Part shown: one piece after another, positions 1 to 6,127 of the stretch
Numbering within the stretch: position 1 is the first letter of the stretch
How the letters are laid out: each line of letters starts with the position of its first letter
Assembly (NCBI GenBank): GCA_016870695.1
Contig: VGAV01000043.1
Coordinates: 1 to 11,417, forward strand
Origin: Actinomycetota bacterium
Lineage (GTDB): Bacteria; Actinomycetota; Actinomycetes; Actinomycetales; Microbacteriaceae
Length of the DNA stretch: 11,417 nt
Direction: 5' to 3'
The notes under the pieces: model-generated
Database searches by the model: none
What the model saw: the letters and a program-made list of their open reading frames with translations, nothing else
What the model was told of the DNA's origin: nothing
Program-made: the position numbers and the translations under genes

Positions 1-1277
1 CAGGCCAGCGCCTCGATGATGGGCCGGAACTTGACCCGCGTCTCGAGCAGTTCGGACTCGGGGTCGCTGTCGGCGATGATCCCGGCGCCCGCGTAGGCGG
101 TGATGGGGGCGGTGGGCGACGTCGGCGCGGCCCGGTCGACCTGGGCGCACCGCAGGGCGATCGCCCATTCGCCGTCTCCGGATGCGCCGATCCACCCCAC
201 GGCGCCGGCGTAGCGTCCGCGGTCGAACGGCTCGAGCTCGCGGATGACGTCCATGGCGCGGTCGGTGGGCGTGCCGGCGACGGCGGCGGTCGGGTGCAGG
301 ACCGACACGAGGTCGAGCGAGGAGGCGTGCGCGGAGAGCTCGCCCTCGACGTCGGTGGCAAGGTGCCAGACGTTCGGCAGCTTGAGGGTGAACGGCTGCT
401 CGGCGGCGGCGAGGGCGGACGTGTGCGGGCGCAGCGAGGCGAGGACGCTCTGGACGGCGAAGCGGTGCTCCTCCTGGTCCTTGGCGCTCTCGGTGAGGGC
501 GAGGGCGGCGGCCGCGTCGGTGTCGGCGTCGCCGCCGCGCGCGGTCGTCCCGGCGAGGACGCGGGCGGTGACGGTGCCCCCGGACACGGTGACCAGTGTC
601 TCGGGGCTCGCCCCGATGAGCCCGTCGACGGCGAAGATCCAGCAGTCGGGGTAGCCCTCCAGGAGGGAGCGGACCAGGCGGCGGAGGTCGGATCCCGCGG
701 GGATCGTCCCGGCGATGTCGCGGGCGATGACGACCTTGTCCAGCTCGCGGGCCGAGATGAGGTCGATCGCCTTCTGGACGGCATCCTGATATCCGCCCGC
801 CGTGAGGCGCCCCGGACCGAAGGACGCGGCCCAATGGGGGCCGAAGGGCGAGCGCGGCGGGAGCTCGGGCTCGGGCTCGTCGGGGGTGTCGTCGAAGGCG
901 AGGCGCGTCACCCAGGCGCGTCCGCTGTGACGGCCGACGATCATGCCGGGCACGCGCAGCACGCTCTCGCGCTGCGAGCGCGGGTCGAACACGAACGAGC
1001 CGAAAGCGACCAGTCCGGACCCCGGCAGGCCCACCGGGTCGTCGATCTCGGCCGCGGCGGCGATGGCCCGCCAGCGGTCGGCGATGGAGACGTCTCCGAT
1101 CCGGGAGCCGGGGAAGCGGAGCGTCAGCAGGTCGCCGAAGGCGGCGAGGGACTCCCCGCGCCGGCTCCAGAAGAGCGGGTCGTACGGCGTCGTGTACGCC
1201 AGCACGTCCTCCATGGGGGGGAGCTCGCGCGTCACGACGCGCAGGCGCGGCACGGCGTCATCCGCGGCGGTGGTCAC
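1..1277 (-). CDS. menF: Isochorismate synthase (MenF/EntC family), 3' edge at window boundary
   Basis: Converts chorismate to isochorismate, the committed step of menaquinone synthesis, in the cytoplasm. 425 codons are visible from a GTG at 1277. An in-frame TAG at 1287-1289 limits the start, and no Shine-Dalgarno is present, fitting leaderless initiation from TAGGGT at 1284-1289. Chorismate-binding fold motifs are all there: ARELDKVVIARD with the likely catalytic base Lys181, GASPETL with Glu226, HPTAAVAGTP at 328-337, YAGAVGWIG, DGEWAIALR and the C-terminal YAGAGIIADSDPESELLETR around 395-414. The protein ends KFRPIIEALA, the usual family ending, and bases 2-1 read TG, so a TGA stop may lie one base outside the window. 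The nearby menG and polyprenyl synthase favour menaquinone rather than siderophore synthesis. Anthranilate or salicylate synthase paralogues are less likely given that context. Confidence 0.93.
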   Translation of the reverse strand, partial: MTTAADDAVPRLRVVTRELPPMEDVLAYTTPYDPLFWSRRGESLAAFGDLLTLRFPGSRIGDVSIADRWRAIAAAAEIDDPVGLPGSGLVAFGSFVFDPRSQRESVLRVPGMIVGRHSGRAWVTRLAFDDTPDEPEPELPPRSPFGPHWAASFGPGRLTAGGYQDAVQKAIDLISARELDKVVIARDIAGTIPAGSDLRRLVRSLLEGYPDCWIFAVDGLIGASPETLVTVSGGTVTARVLAGTTARGGDADTDAAAALALTESAKDQEEHRFAVQSVLASLRPHTSALAAAEQPFTLKLPNVWHLATDVEGELSAHASSLDLVSVLHPTAAVAGTPTDRAMDVIRELEPFDRGRYAGAVGWIGASGDGEWAIALRCAQVDRAAPTSPTAPITAYAGAGIIADSDPESELLETRVKFRPIIEALA

Positions 1278-1283
1278 CCGTTC

Positions 1284-1289
1284 ACCCTA
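1284..1289 (-). promoter_or_regulatory. -10 box TAGGGT of leaderless menF
   Basis: Read on the minus strand, TAGGGT is followed by six bases and then the GTG start of menF. This matches the actinobacterial TANNNT -10 with transcription starting at or next to the start codon. No convincing -35 hexamer was found, which is common for this promoter class. The TAG of the box is also the in-frame stop just upstream of menF. Confidence 0.6.
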
Positions 1290-1300
1290 GACCCGCGATC

Positions 1301-1306
1301 TAGACT
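1301..1306 (+). promoter_or_regulatory. -10 box TAGACT of the leaderless DUF402 gene
   Basis: TAGACT lies seven bases before the ATG at 1314 and no ribosome binding site intervenes. The whole menF/DUF402 gap is 36 bp (1278-1313), so the two divergent promoters must overlap and their -35 regions fall within each other's control region or coding sequence. Two CTAG tetramers (1287-1290 and 1300-1303) sit symmetrically in the gap. Confidence 0.6.
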
Positions 1307-1313
1307 CCCGATC

Positions 1314-1877
1314 ATGTCCTCCCGTCCCGCACCCGGTACCCGCCTCCTGTTCCGCTGGCGGAAGTGGGACGGGTCGCCGCACTGGGAGCAGGACTCGGTC
1401 TACCTCGGGTCGGACGAGTGGGGCGACTGGTTCGGCCAGCAGGTGGGCTGGCGCAGCGACCGTCCGGGTCGGCACTTCGTGTGCCGCGAGCCGAACGTGA
1501 CGCTCGTGCCGGCGTCCGGCGACTGGGCGTTCACGCACAACGCCGCGCCCCACCCGGTCGCGGTGTACATCGATCTCGCCTGGGACGTGACGTGGAACGA
1601 GGAGGGCATGCCGATCGGGATCGACATGGACCTCGACGTCGTCCGCCGCACGGACGGCCGGGGCACCTGGATCGACGACCGCGACGAGTGGGAGGACCAC
1701 CGGGTCCGCTACGGGTACCCCGCCGACGTCGTGCGGCACCTCGAGGCCACGGCGCTCGACCTCGAGCGCCGTGTCGTCGCCGGGGAGGCGCCGTTCTCGG
1801 ACGAGACCACCGGCCCGTGGCTGCAGCGGCTGGCGGACCTCGCAACCCCTGACGACCGCACCGCGCCCCGCGCCTAG
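1314..1877 (+). CDS. DUF402 domain protein
   Basis: A 187-residue soluble protein of the DUF402 family. Structurally studied relatives such as FomD hydrolyse nucleotide-linked or phosphate substrates with divalent metal; the substrate here is unknown. The family core is seen as VYIDLAWDV (about 84-92), the acidic strand IDMDLDVV (103-110) and IDDRDEWEDH (120-129), followed by YGYP at 133-136. The aspartates and glutamate in these segments are the expected metal ligands. Length fits the family. The frame stays open far upstream as an antisense artefact of menF, so the start is set by the ATG seven bases after TAGACT. It shares a divergent control region with menF and its TAG stop forms the first half of the menG -10 box. 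Whether it contributes to quinone synthesis is not shown. Confidence 0.85.
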   Translation: MSSRPAPGTRLLFRWRKWDGSPHWEQDSVYLGSDEWGDWFGQQVGWRSDRPGRHFVCREPNVTLVPASGDWAFTHNAAPHPVAVYIDLAWDVTWNEEGMPIGIDMDLDVVRRTDGRGTWIDDRDEWEDHRVRYGYPADVVRHLEATALDLERRVVAGEAPFSDETTGPWLQRLADLATPDDRTAPRA

Positions 1878-1880
1878 ACT
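1875..1880 (+). promoter_or_regulatory. -10 box TAGACT of leaderless menG, overlapping the DUF402 stop codon
   Basis: TAGACT is followed by six bases and the GTG start of menG. Its first three bases are the TAG stop of the DUF402 gene. There is no Shine-Dalgarno upstream of the GTG. The box is identical to the one before the DUF402 gene. Confidence 0.6.
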
Positions 1881-1886
1881 CGTCGC

Positions 1887-2600
1887 GTGAGCGATTCCCC
1901 CCGCGCCGACCTCGGCAAGGACCCGCAGCGGGTCAGCGGCATGTTCGACAAGGTCGCGGCCGCCTACGACCGCACGAACACGGTCCTGAGCCTCGGCAAC
2001 GACCGCTTCTGGCGCGTGGCCACGCTGCGCGCGGTCGCCCCGCAGCGGCACGAGCGCATCCTCGACCTCGCCGCCGGCACGGGGACGTCGTCGATGGCCT
2101 TCGTCCCCAGCAGTGCGCACGTGGTCGCCGCGGACTTCTCGCCGGGCATGATCGCGGAGGGACGCCGTCGCCATGGCACGGTGCCGAACCTGGAGTTCGT
2201 GCAGGCGGATGCCACCGACCTCCCGTTCGCGGACGGCGAGTTCGACGCGGTGACGATGTCGTTCGGGCTGCGCAACGTCAACGACCCCCGTCGGGCGCTG
2301 CGGGAGCTGCGCCGGGTCACCCGCCCCGGAGGGCGGATCGTGGTGTGCGAGTTCTCGCATCCGCCGTCCCCGGTGTTCAACGGCGTGTACCGCTTCTACA
2401 ACGACCGGGTCCTGCCCCGGGTGGCCAAGGCGGTCAGCTCCAACGCCGACGCGTACGACTACCTCAACGAGTCGATCCGCGACTGGCCCGATCAGCGGAC
2501 GCTGGCGAGCTGGATGCGGGACGCCGGGTGGGTCGACGTCGCCTACCGGAATCTGACCCTGGGCATCGTCGCGCTGCACCGCGGGACGAACCCGGCCTGA
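1887..2600 (+). CDS. menG: Demethylmenaquinone methyltransferase (MenG/UbiE)
   Basis: SAM-dependent C-methyltransferase that turns demethylmenaquinone into menaquinone, the last step of the pathway, at the membrane face. The 237-residue length is typical. Visible signatures are [12 protein letters not shown] at 20-31, the SAM-binding motif ILDLAAGTG at 58-66, the acidic ribose contact AADFS at 81-85, QADATDLPF at 107-114, the UbiE signature [11 protein letters not shown] at 121-131, RPGGR at 146-150 and YDYLNESI near 190-197. The GTG start is the first codon after the TAGACT box, which suggests a leaderless transcript. Gene order with menF upstream and a polyprenyl synthase downstream supports menaquinone rather than ubiquinone, which actinobacteria lack. 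Confidence 0.95.
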   Translation: MSDSPRADLGKDPQRVSGMFDKVAAAYDRTNTVLSLGNDRFWRVATLRAVAPQRHERILDLAAGTGTSSMAFVPSSAHVVAADFSPGMIAEGRRRHGTVPNLEFVQADATDLPFADGEFDAVTMSFGLRNVNDPRRALRELRRVTRPGGRIVVCEFSHPPSPVFNGVYRFYNDRVLPRVAKAVSSNADAYDYLNESIRDWPDQRTLASWMRDAGWVDVAYRNLTLGIVALHRGTNPA

Positions 2601-2685
2601 ATCCCGACGCGCAGGAGATCCGTCCGATAGCTCGATACCGCTGTCAACCGGTCGGCGCCCGCGAGTGAGGTCACCCTGGCCAGGC

Positions 2686-2691
2686 TAGGCT
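2686..2691 (+). promoter_or_regulatory. -10 box TAGGCT of the leaderless polyprenyl synthase gene
   Basis: TAGGCT lies six bases before the GTG at 2698, the same geometry as the other leaderless starts in this window. A GGGAG at 2692-2696 is only one base from the start codon, too close to act as a normal ribosome binding site. The 97-bp gap after menG (2601-2697) shows nothing else that I can support. Confidence 0.55.
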
Positions 2692-2697
2692 GGGAGC

Positions 2698-3759
2698 GTG
2701 ACCCCGATCCCGCCCGCCGCCGGTTCCCGCCTGGCGGGCAAGCTCGGACTGAGCGACCGAATCTTCGGCGGACTCCGTTCGCGCGCCCTGCTCTCCACCG
2801 TCGAGGCCGGCCTGACCCGCGTCGAGAGCACCCTCGAGGGGGAGGTCCGCAGCGCCGACCGGCTCGCCGACGTCACCGCCCGTTACCTCTACGAGGCGGG
2901 CGGCAAGCGCGTGCGTCCGATGCTCGCGATCCTGACGGCCCAGCTCGGCCGCGGGACGACGAACGAGGTCGTGGAGGTCGCCACCGCCCTGGAGCTGACG
3001 CACCTCGGCTCGCTCTACCACGACGATGTCATGGACGGCGCGGACAAGCGCCGGGGGGTGCCGAGCGCGCAGACGGTGTGGGGCAACAACATCGCCATCC
3101 TCACCGGCGACCTGCTCTTCTCCCGCGCGAGCCAGCTCATGGCCCGCCGCGGCGAACGTGCGATCCAGCTGCAGGCCGACACCTTCGAGCGTCTGGTCCT
3201 GGGCCAGATGCACGAGACGGTGGGTCCGCAGGACGGCGACGAGCCCGTCGAGTTCTACCTGAAGGTCCTCGCCGACAAGACGGGGTCGCTGATCGCGGCC
3301 GCCGCCCAGTCGGGCGTCATCTACTCGGGAGCGCCCGAGGAGTACGAGCAGCCGATGGTCGTGTTCGGCGAGAAGGCGGGCGTCGCGTTCCAGCTTCTCG
3401 ACGACGTCATCGACCTGTCGCCGGATGCCGCCGAGACCGGCAAGGTGCCCGGGACCGACCTGCGCGCGGGTGTGCCCACCATGCCGTACCTGCTTCTGGG
3501 ACACCGCCGTGACGAGGCCTCCGCCGACCTGCGTTCGCGCATCGACGAGGGCCAGGAGCGGATCGCCGCCGGCGCCGACCCGTCCATCCTCGACGACGCG
3601 CTCGCCGAGCTGCGCGATCACGAGACCACGCACGAGACCCTGCGCCTGGCGCACCAGTGGTCGCAGGAGGCGATCGACGCCCTCGCACCGCTGCCGGACG
3701 GCGCGGTGCGCGAGGCACTGACCCGGTTTGCGCGCGCCGTCGCCGACCGCTCCGCCTGA
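2698..3759 (+). CDS. Long-chain trans-polyprenyl diphosphate synthase
   Basis: Adds isopentenyl diphosphate units to an allylic primer to build the all-trans prenyl tail, probably the menaquinone side chain; chain length cannot be read from the sequence. It is 353 residues long, with a roughly 30-residue N-terminal extension before the core. Class I prenyltransferase landmarks are GGKRVRP at 68-74, the first aspartate-rich motif DDVMD at 109-113 followed by RRG, GDLLFSRA around 137-144, the DKTGSL segment at 193-198, and the second aspartate-rich motif DDVIDL at 235-240 followed by GKVPGTDLRAG. Both motifs are intact, so the enzyme should be active. The GTG start is chosen from the leaderless -10 spacing. 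It lies 42 nt before the FprA gene and may be co-transcribed with it. Confidence 0.92.
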   Translation: MTPIPPAAGSRLAGKLGLSDRIFGGLRSRALLSTVEAGLTRVESTLEGEVRSADRLADVTARYLYEAGGKRVRPMLAILTAQLGRGTTNEVVEVATALELTHLGSLYHDDVMDGADKRRGVPSAQTVWGNNIAILTGDLLFSRASQLMARRGERAIQLQADTFERLVLGQMHETVGPQDGDEPVEFYLKVLADKTGSLIAAAAQSGVIYSGAPEEYEQPMVVFGEKAGVAFQLLDDVIDLSPDAAETGKVPGTDLRAGVPTMPYLLLGHRRDEASADLRSRIDEGQERIAAGADPSILDDALAELRDHETTHETLRLAHQWSQEAIDALAPLPDGAVREALTRFARAVADRSA

Positions 3760-3781
3760 CCCCCCTTCTCACCCCCCCCGA

Positions 3782-3793
3782 TCTCGATCGAGA
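3782..3793 (+). other. Perfect 12-bp palindrome between C-tracts and the fprA ribosome binding site
   Basis: TCTCGATCGAGA is a perfect palindrome that overlaps the start of the GAGAGG ribosome binding site of the next gene. It is preceded by pyrimidine-rich sequence with runs of six C (3760-3765) and eight C (3772-3779). It could be an operator or simply chance; no regulator is encoded nearby. Confidence 0.3.
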
Positions 3794-3801
3794 GGACACC
3801 C

Positions 3802-5175
3802 ATGACCAAGCTGCGTCTCGCCATCGTCGGTGCCGGACCCGCCGGCATCTACGCCGCCGACATCCTCCTCAAGGCCGAGCGTCAGTTCGACGTGTCGATC
3901 GACCTGTTCGAGCATCTCCCCGCGCCGTACGGCCTCGTGCGCTACGGCGTCGCGCCCGATCACCCGCGCATCAAGGGCGTCGTCACGGCGCTGCGCGAGG
4001 TGCTGGACCGCGGCGACATCCGCATCTTCGGCAACGTGCTCTTCGGCCGGGACATCACCCTCGACGACCTCAAGCAGCACTACAACGCCGTCATCTTCGC
4101 CACGGGCGCGATCCGCGACGCCGACCTCGACATCCCCGGGATCGACGCGCACGGCTCGTACGGCGCCGCGGACTTCGTCAGCTGGTTCGACGGGCACCCC
4201 GACGTGCCGCGCGAGTGGCCGCTGGAGGCCGAGTCGGTCGCGGTCATCGGCAACGGCAACGTCGCCCTCGACATCACCCGCATCCTCGCCAAGCACGCCG
4301 ACGACCTGCTGCCCACCGAGATCCCGGACAACGTCTACCAGGGGCTGAAGTCGTCACCCGTCACGGACGTGCACGTGTTCGGCCGCCGCGGGCCGGCGCA
4401 GGTGAAGTTCACGCCGCTGGAGCTGCGCGAGCTGGGCGAGCTCCGCGACGTCGACATGGTGGTCTACGACGAGGACTTCGACTACGACGAGCAGTCGCTG
4501 GCCGCCGTGCAGACCAACAAGCAGGTCAAGGTCATCGACCGCGTGCTCCAGCAGTGGCGCACGCGCCCGGGCGCGAACGGCGTCGGGGGGGAGGCGTCCC
4601 GCCGTCTGCACCTGCACTTCTGGGCGAAGCCGCTCGAGGTGAAGAAGGACGACGAGGGCCGGGTCGCTGCGCTCGTGTACGAGCGGACCGCGTCGGACGG
4701 CCAGGGCGGTGTCGTCGGCACCGGTGAGATCCGCGAGGTGCCGATCCAGGCCATCTACCGCGCCGTCGGCTACTTCGGCTCGCCGCTGAAGGACGTCCCG
4801 TTCGACGAGCGTCACGGCGTCATCCCGAACCAGGAGGGCCAGGTCATCGAGGCCGGCTCCAACGCGCGCGTCCCCGGCGTCTACGCGACCGGCTGGATCA
4901 AGCGCGGTCCGGTGGGCCTGATCGGGCACACCAAGTCGGATGCCATGGAGACGGTCCGCCATCTCATCAACGACCAGGGCCAGTGGTGGCAGCCGGAGCA
5001 CCCCGAGGAGGAGGCGATCCCCGCCCTCCTCGCCGAGCGGGGCGTGCGCTGGACAGATCTGGACGGGTGGCACCGCCTCGACGAGCACGAGGTCGCCCTC
5101 GGGCAGCCGCACGAGCGCGCCCGCGTCAAGGTCGTGCCCCGCGACGAGATGATCGCGATCTCCCGCGGCGAGTGA
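3802..5175 (+). CDS. fprA: FprA-like NADPH-ferredoxin/adrenodoxin-type reductase
   Basis: A 457-residue FAD flavoenzyme that passes electrons between NAD(P)H and ferredoxin, homologous to Mycobacterium FprA and mitochondrial adrenodoxin reductase. The FAD Rossmann motif is IVGAGPAGIYAA at 8-19, followed by the acidic ribose contact DLFEHLPAPYGLVRYGVAPDH running through residue 54. The NADP-binding segment is VIGNGNVALDITR at 148-160, and FGRRGPAQVKFTPLELREL at 193-211 has paired arginines expected to bind the 2'-phosphate, so NADPH is preferred. The C-terminal FAD contact ATGWIKRGPVGLIGHTKSDA (362-381) is intact. A GAGAGG ribosome binding site lies 7-8 nt before the ATG. The partner ferredoxin is not in the window. 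Its position after quinone genes suggests conserved neighbourhood rather than proven pathway membership. Confidence 0.92.
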   Translation: MTKLRLAIVGAGPAGIYAADILLKAERQFDVSIDLFEHLPAPYGLVRYGVAPDHPRIKGVVTALREVLDRGDIRIFGNVLFGRDITLDDLKQHYNAVIFATGAIRDADLDIPGIDAHGSYGAADFVSWFDGHPDVPREWPLEAESVAVIGNGNVALDITRILAKHADDLLPTEIPDNVYQGLKSSPVTDVHVFGRRGPAQVKFTPLELRELGELRDVDMVVYDEDFDYDEQSLAAVQTNKQVKVIDRVLQQWRTRPGANGVGGEASRRLHLHFWAKPLEVKKDDEGRVAALVYERTASDGQGGVVGTGEIREVPIQAIYRAVGYFGSPLKDVPFDERHGVIPNQEGQVIEAGSNARVPGVYATGWIKRGPVGLIGHTKSDAMETVRHLINDQGQWWQPEHPEEEAIPALLAERGVRWTDLDGWHRLDEHEVALGQPHERARVKVVPRDEMIAISRGE

Positions 5176-5199
5176 CCGCGGACCCGAATCGTCGAAGGT

Positions 5200-5238
5200 C
5201 GAGTGAGCCGCCCCGTCGCTGACGGGGCGGCTCACTCG
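5200..5238. terminator. Bidirectional intrinsic terminator-like hairpin
   Basis: An 18-bp perfect inverted repeat: the left arm 5200-5217 contains GAGTGAGCCGCCCCGTC, the loop is GCT, and the right arm is 5221-5238. It begins 24 bp after the fprA stop and ends 9 bp before the stop of the convergent small membrane protein gene. It can therefore serve both strands. A strong poly-U tail is lacking, as is usual for high-GC actinobacterial terminators. Confidence 0.8.
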
Positions 5239-5247
5239 TTCATCAGA

Positions 5248-5448
5248 TCAGTGGGATGGGCGGCCACGTCTGAGGGCGCGGATGCCAAGAATCACCCAGA
5301 GCGCGCCGACTAGAGCAAGCCCGAGAGCCCACGCTTCGCCTTGTATGCCCGACCAGAGCGCGAGCAGGAGGAACAGCGCGGCGACCACGAAAGAGACGGC
5401 AGCACTCGAACCCCGCCGTTCTCGTTCGTTCACGGGATTCCCGGTCAT
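5248..5448 (-). CDS. Small two-helix membrane protein, possible partner of the upstream secreted protein
   Basis: A 66-residue protein that I do not recognise. A short polar N-terminus (MTGNPVNERERRGSS) leads into a first hydrophobic segment at about 17-35 (VVAALFLLLALW). A second follows at about 38-57 (WALGLALVGALWVILGI), and the basic tail RALRRGRPSH should stay cytoplasmic. The frame is open further upstream, but the start at 5448 is chosen because its ATG overlaps the TGA of the preceding gene as ATGA and a GGGGGTG purine-rich site lies about 6-8 nt before it. That arrangement suggests translational coupling. The gene ends just before the shared hairpin terminator. Size and position would suit an immunity or anchor function for the secreted partner, but that is inference only. 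Confidence 0.65.
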   Translation of the reverse strand: MTGNPVNERERRGSSAAVSFVVAALFLLLALWSGIQGEAWALGLALVGALWVILGIRALRRGRPSH

Positions 5449-5888
5449 GATGAGCACCCCCAAAGAGATACGGCGACGCCGAGTATCGTAATGCCGATCG
5501 GGCCCCCCGCGACACTGCCGAGCCACGTCACTCCCAGCGACGACGCACACTTCATCGCCGACTCTCGTTGAGCCTGCGTCGTTGCGGGACCGCCGACGTA
5601 TCGATAGTTCTTTCCTTTCCATGGGAAGCAACCGACCGGGGCCGCGCAATACTCTCCCGCTGGAACTTCACGGAACAGCTCGCGCGCGCAAGACGTGCCC
5701 GGGTTGCAGGTCTGTGCTGCTGAGACACACCGTCCGTTAGGTGCGCACACACGTGTGGCTGCATTGGCGCTCTGCGGGGCGACACCGAAGCTGAGCGTGA
5801 GGAGCATGAGCACGGCGAAGGTTGTCCACGTTAGGCGAGTCGCCGTTTTTGGTCGCGCGTCCCCTCTAAGGACTCCGTCGATTGTCAC
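5445..5888 (-). CDS. Secreted cysteine-rich protein with hydrophobic C-terminus, unknown function
   Basis: A 147-residue protein that I do not recognise. It starts at a GTG with the ribosome binding site AAGGGAG (plus-strand 5897-5903) 8 nt away. The N-terminus is basic, the hydrophobic core is FAVLMLLTLSFGVA at about 24-37, and ANA at 41-43 is a likely signal peptidase I site, leaving about 104 mature residues. Eight cysteines (48, 54, 61, 67, 81, 87, 114, 145) suggest up to four disulfides. Residues 118-144 are hydrophobic and glycine-rich (GVTWLGSVAGGPIGITILG) between the last two cysteines. This could be a membrane-active peptide domain or a second membrane segment. Codons such as AGA and local G+C near 57-67% differ from the flanking genes (about 73%), consistent with acquisition. 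The downstream membrane gene overlaps it by 4 nt. Confidence 0.65.
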   Translation of the reverse strand: MTIDGVLRGDARPKTATRLTWTTFAVLMLLTLSFGVAPQSANAATRVCAPNGRCVSAAQTCNPGTSCARELFREVPAGEYCAAPVGCFPWKGKNYRYVGGPATTQAQRESAMKCASSLGVTWLGSVAGGPIGITILGVAVSLWGCSS

Positions 5889-6127
5889 GATGACTACTCC
5901 CTTCGTTGGGGGCCGATCTCGAGACTCCGACTATCGGCTGCGACGCACGTCCATGGTTCTGATTTCACCCTGCGGGCCAGCAAATTCATCCATCGTGCAG
6001 AATCCGCACGCGAGTATCAGGCGTCGCCGCCGGGATCAAGCCTCGCGAATCGAATCGGGTGGCGTCGGCAGTATGGGGATGACGACGAGGGGGCCGTTCG
6101 GTTCCCGCACCGAGGCGAGGAGGCCGG

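Noticed and set aside
1..1277. Anthranilate synthase (TrpE) or salicylate synthase instead of isochorismate synthase
   Set aside because: Neighbouring menG and polyprenyl synthase and the overall motif set fit menaquinone isochorismate synthase better.
294..1313. Long open frame running upstream of the DUF402 gene on the plus strand
   Set aside because: It is antisense to menF, whose protein has complete family motifs; the frame is open only because of high G+C, and the product is low-complexity Arg/Gly/Glu.
1287..2579. 430-codon minus-strand open frame opposite DUF402 and menG
   Set aside because: Its product is Arg/Val/Asp/His-rich with no fold-like pattern, and it mirrors codon positions of two well-supported genes.
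5445..5888. Identity of the secreted protein as a halocin C8-like or other named bacteriocin
   Set aside because: Cysteine count and a Gly-rich hydrophobic C-terminus are only loosely similar; I see no alignable motif, so no family name is assigned.
5889..6127. Operator or riboswitch in the gap before lpqY
   Set aside because: Only short palindromes such as TCTCGAGA and a CCGA/TCGG pair were found; none is placed or long enough to support a call.
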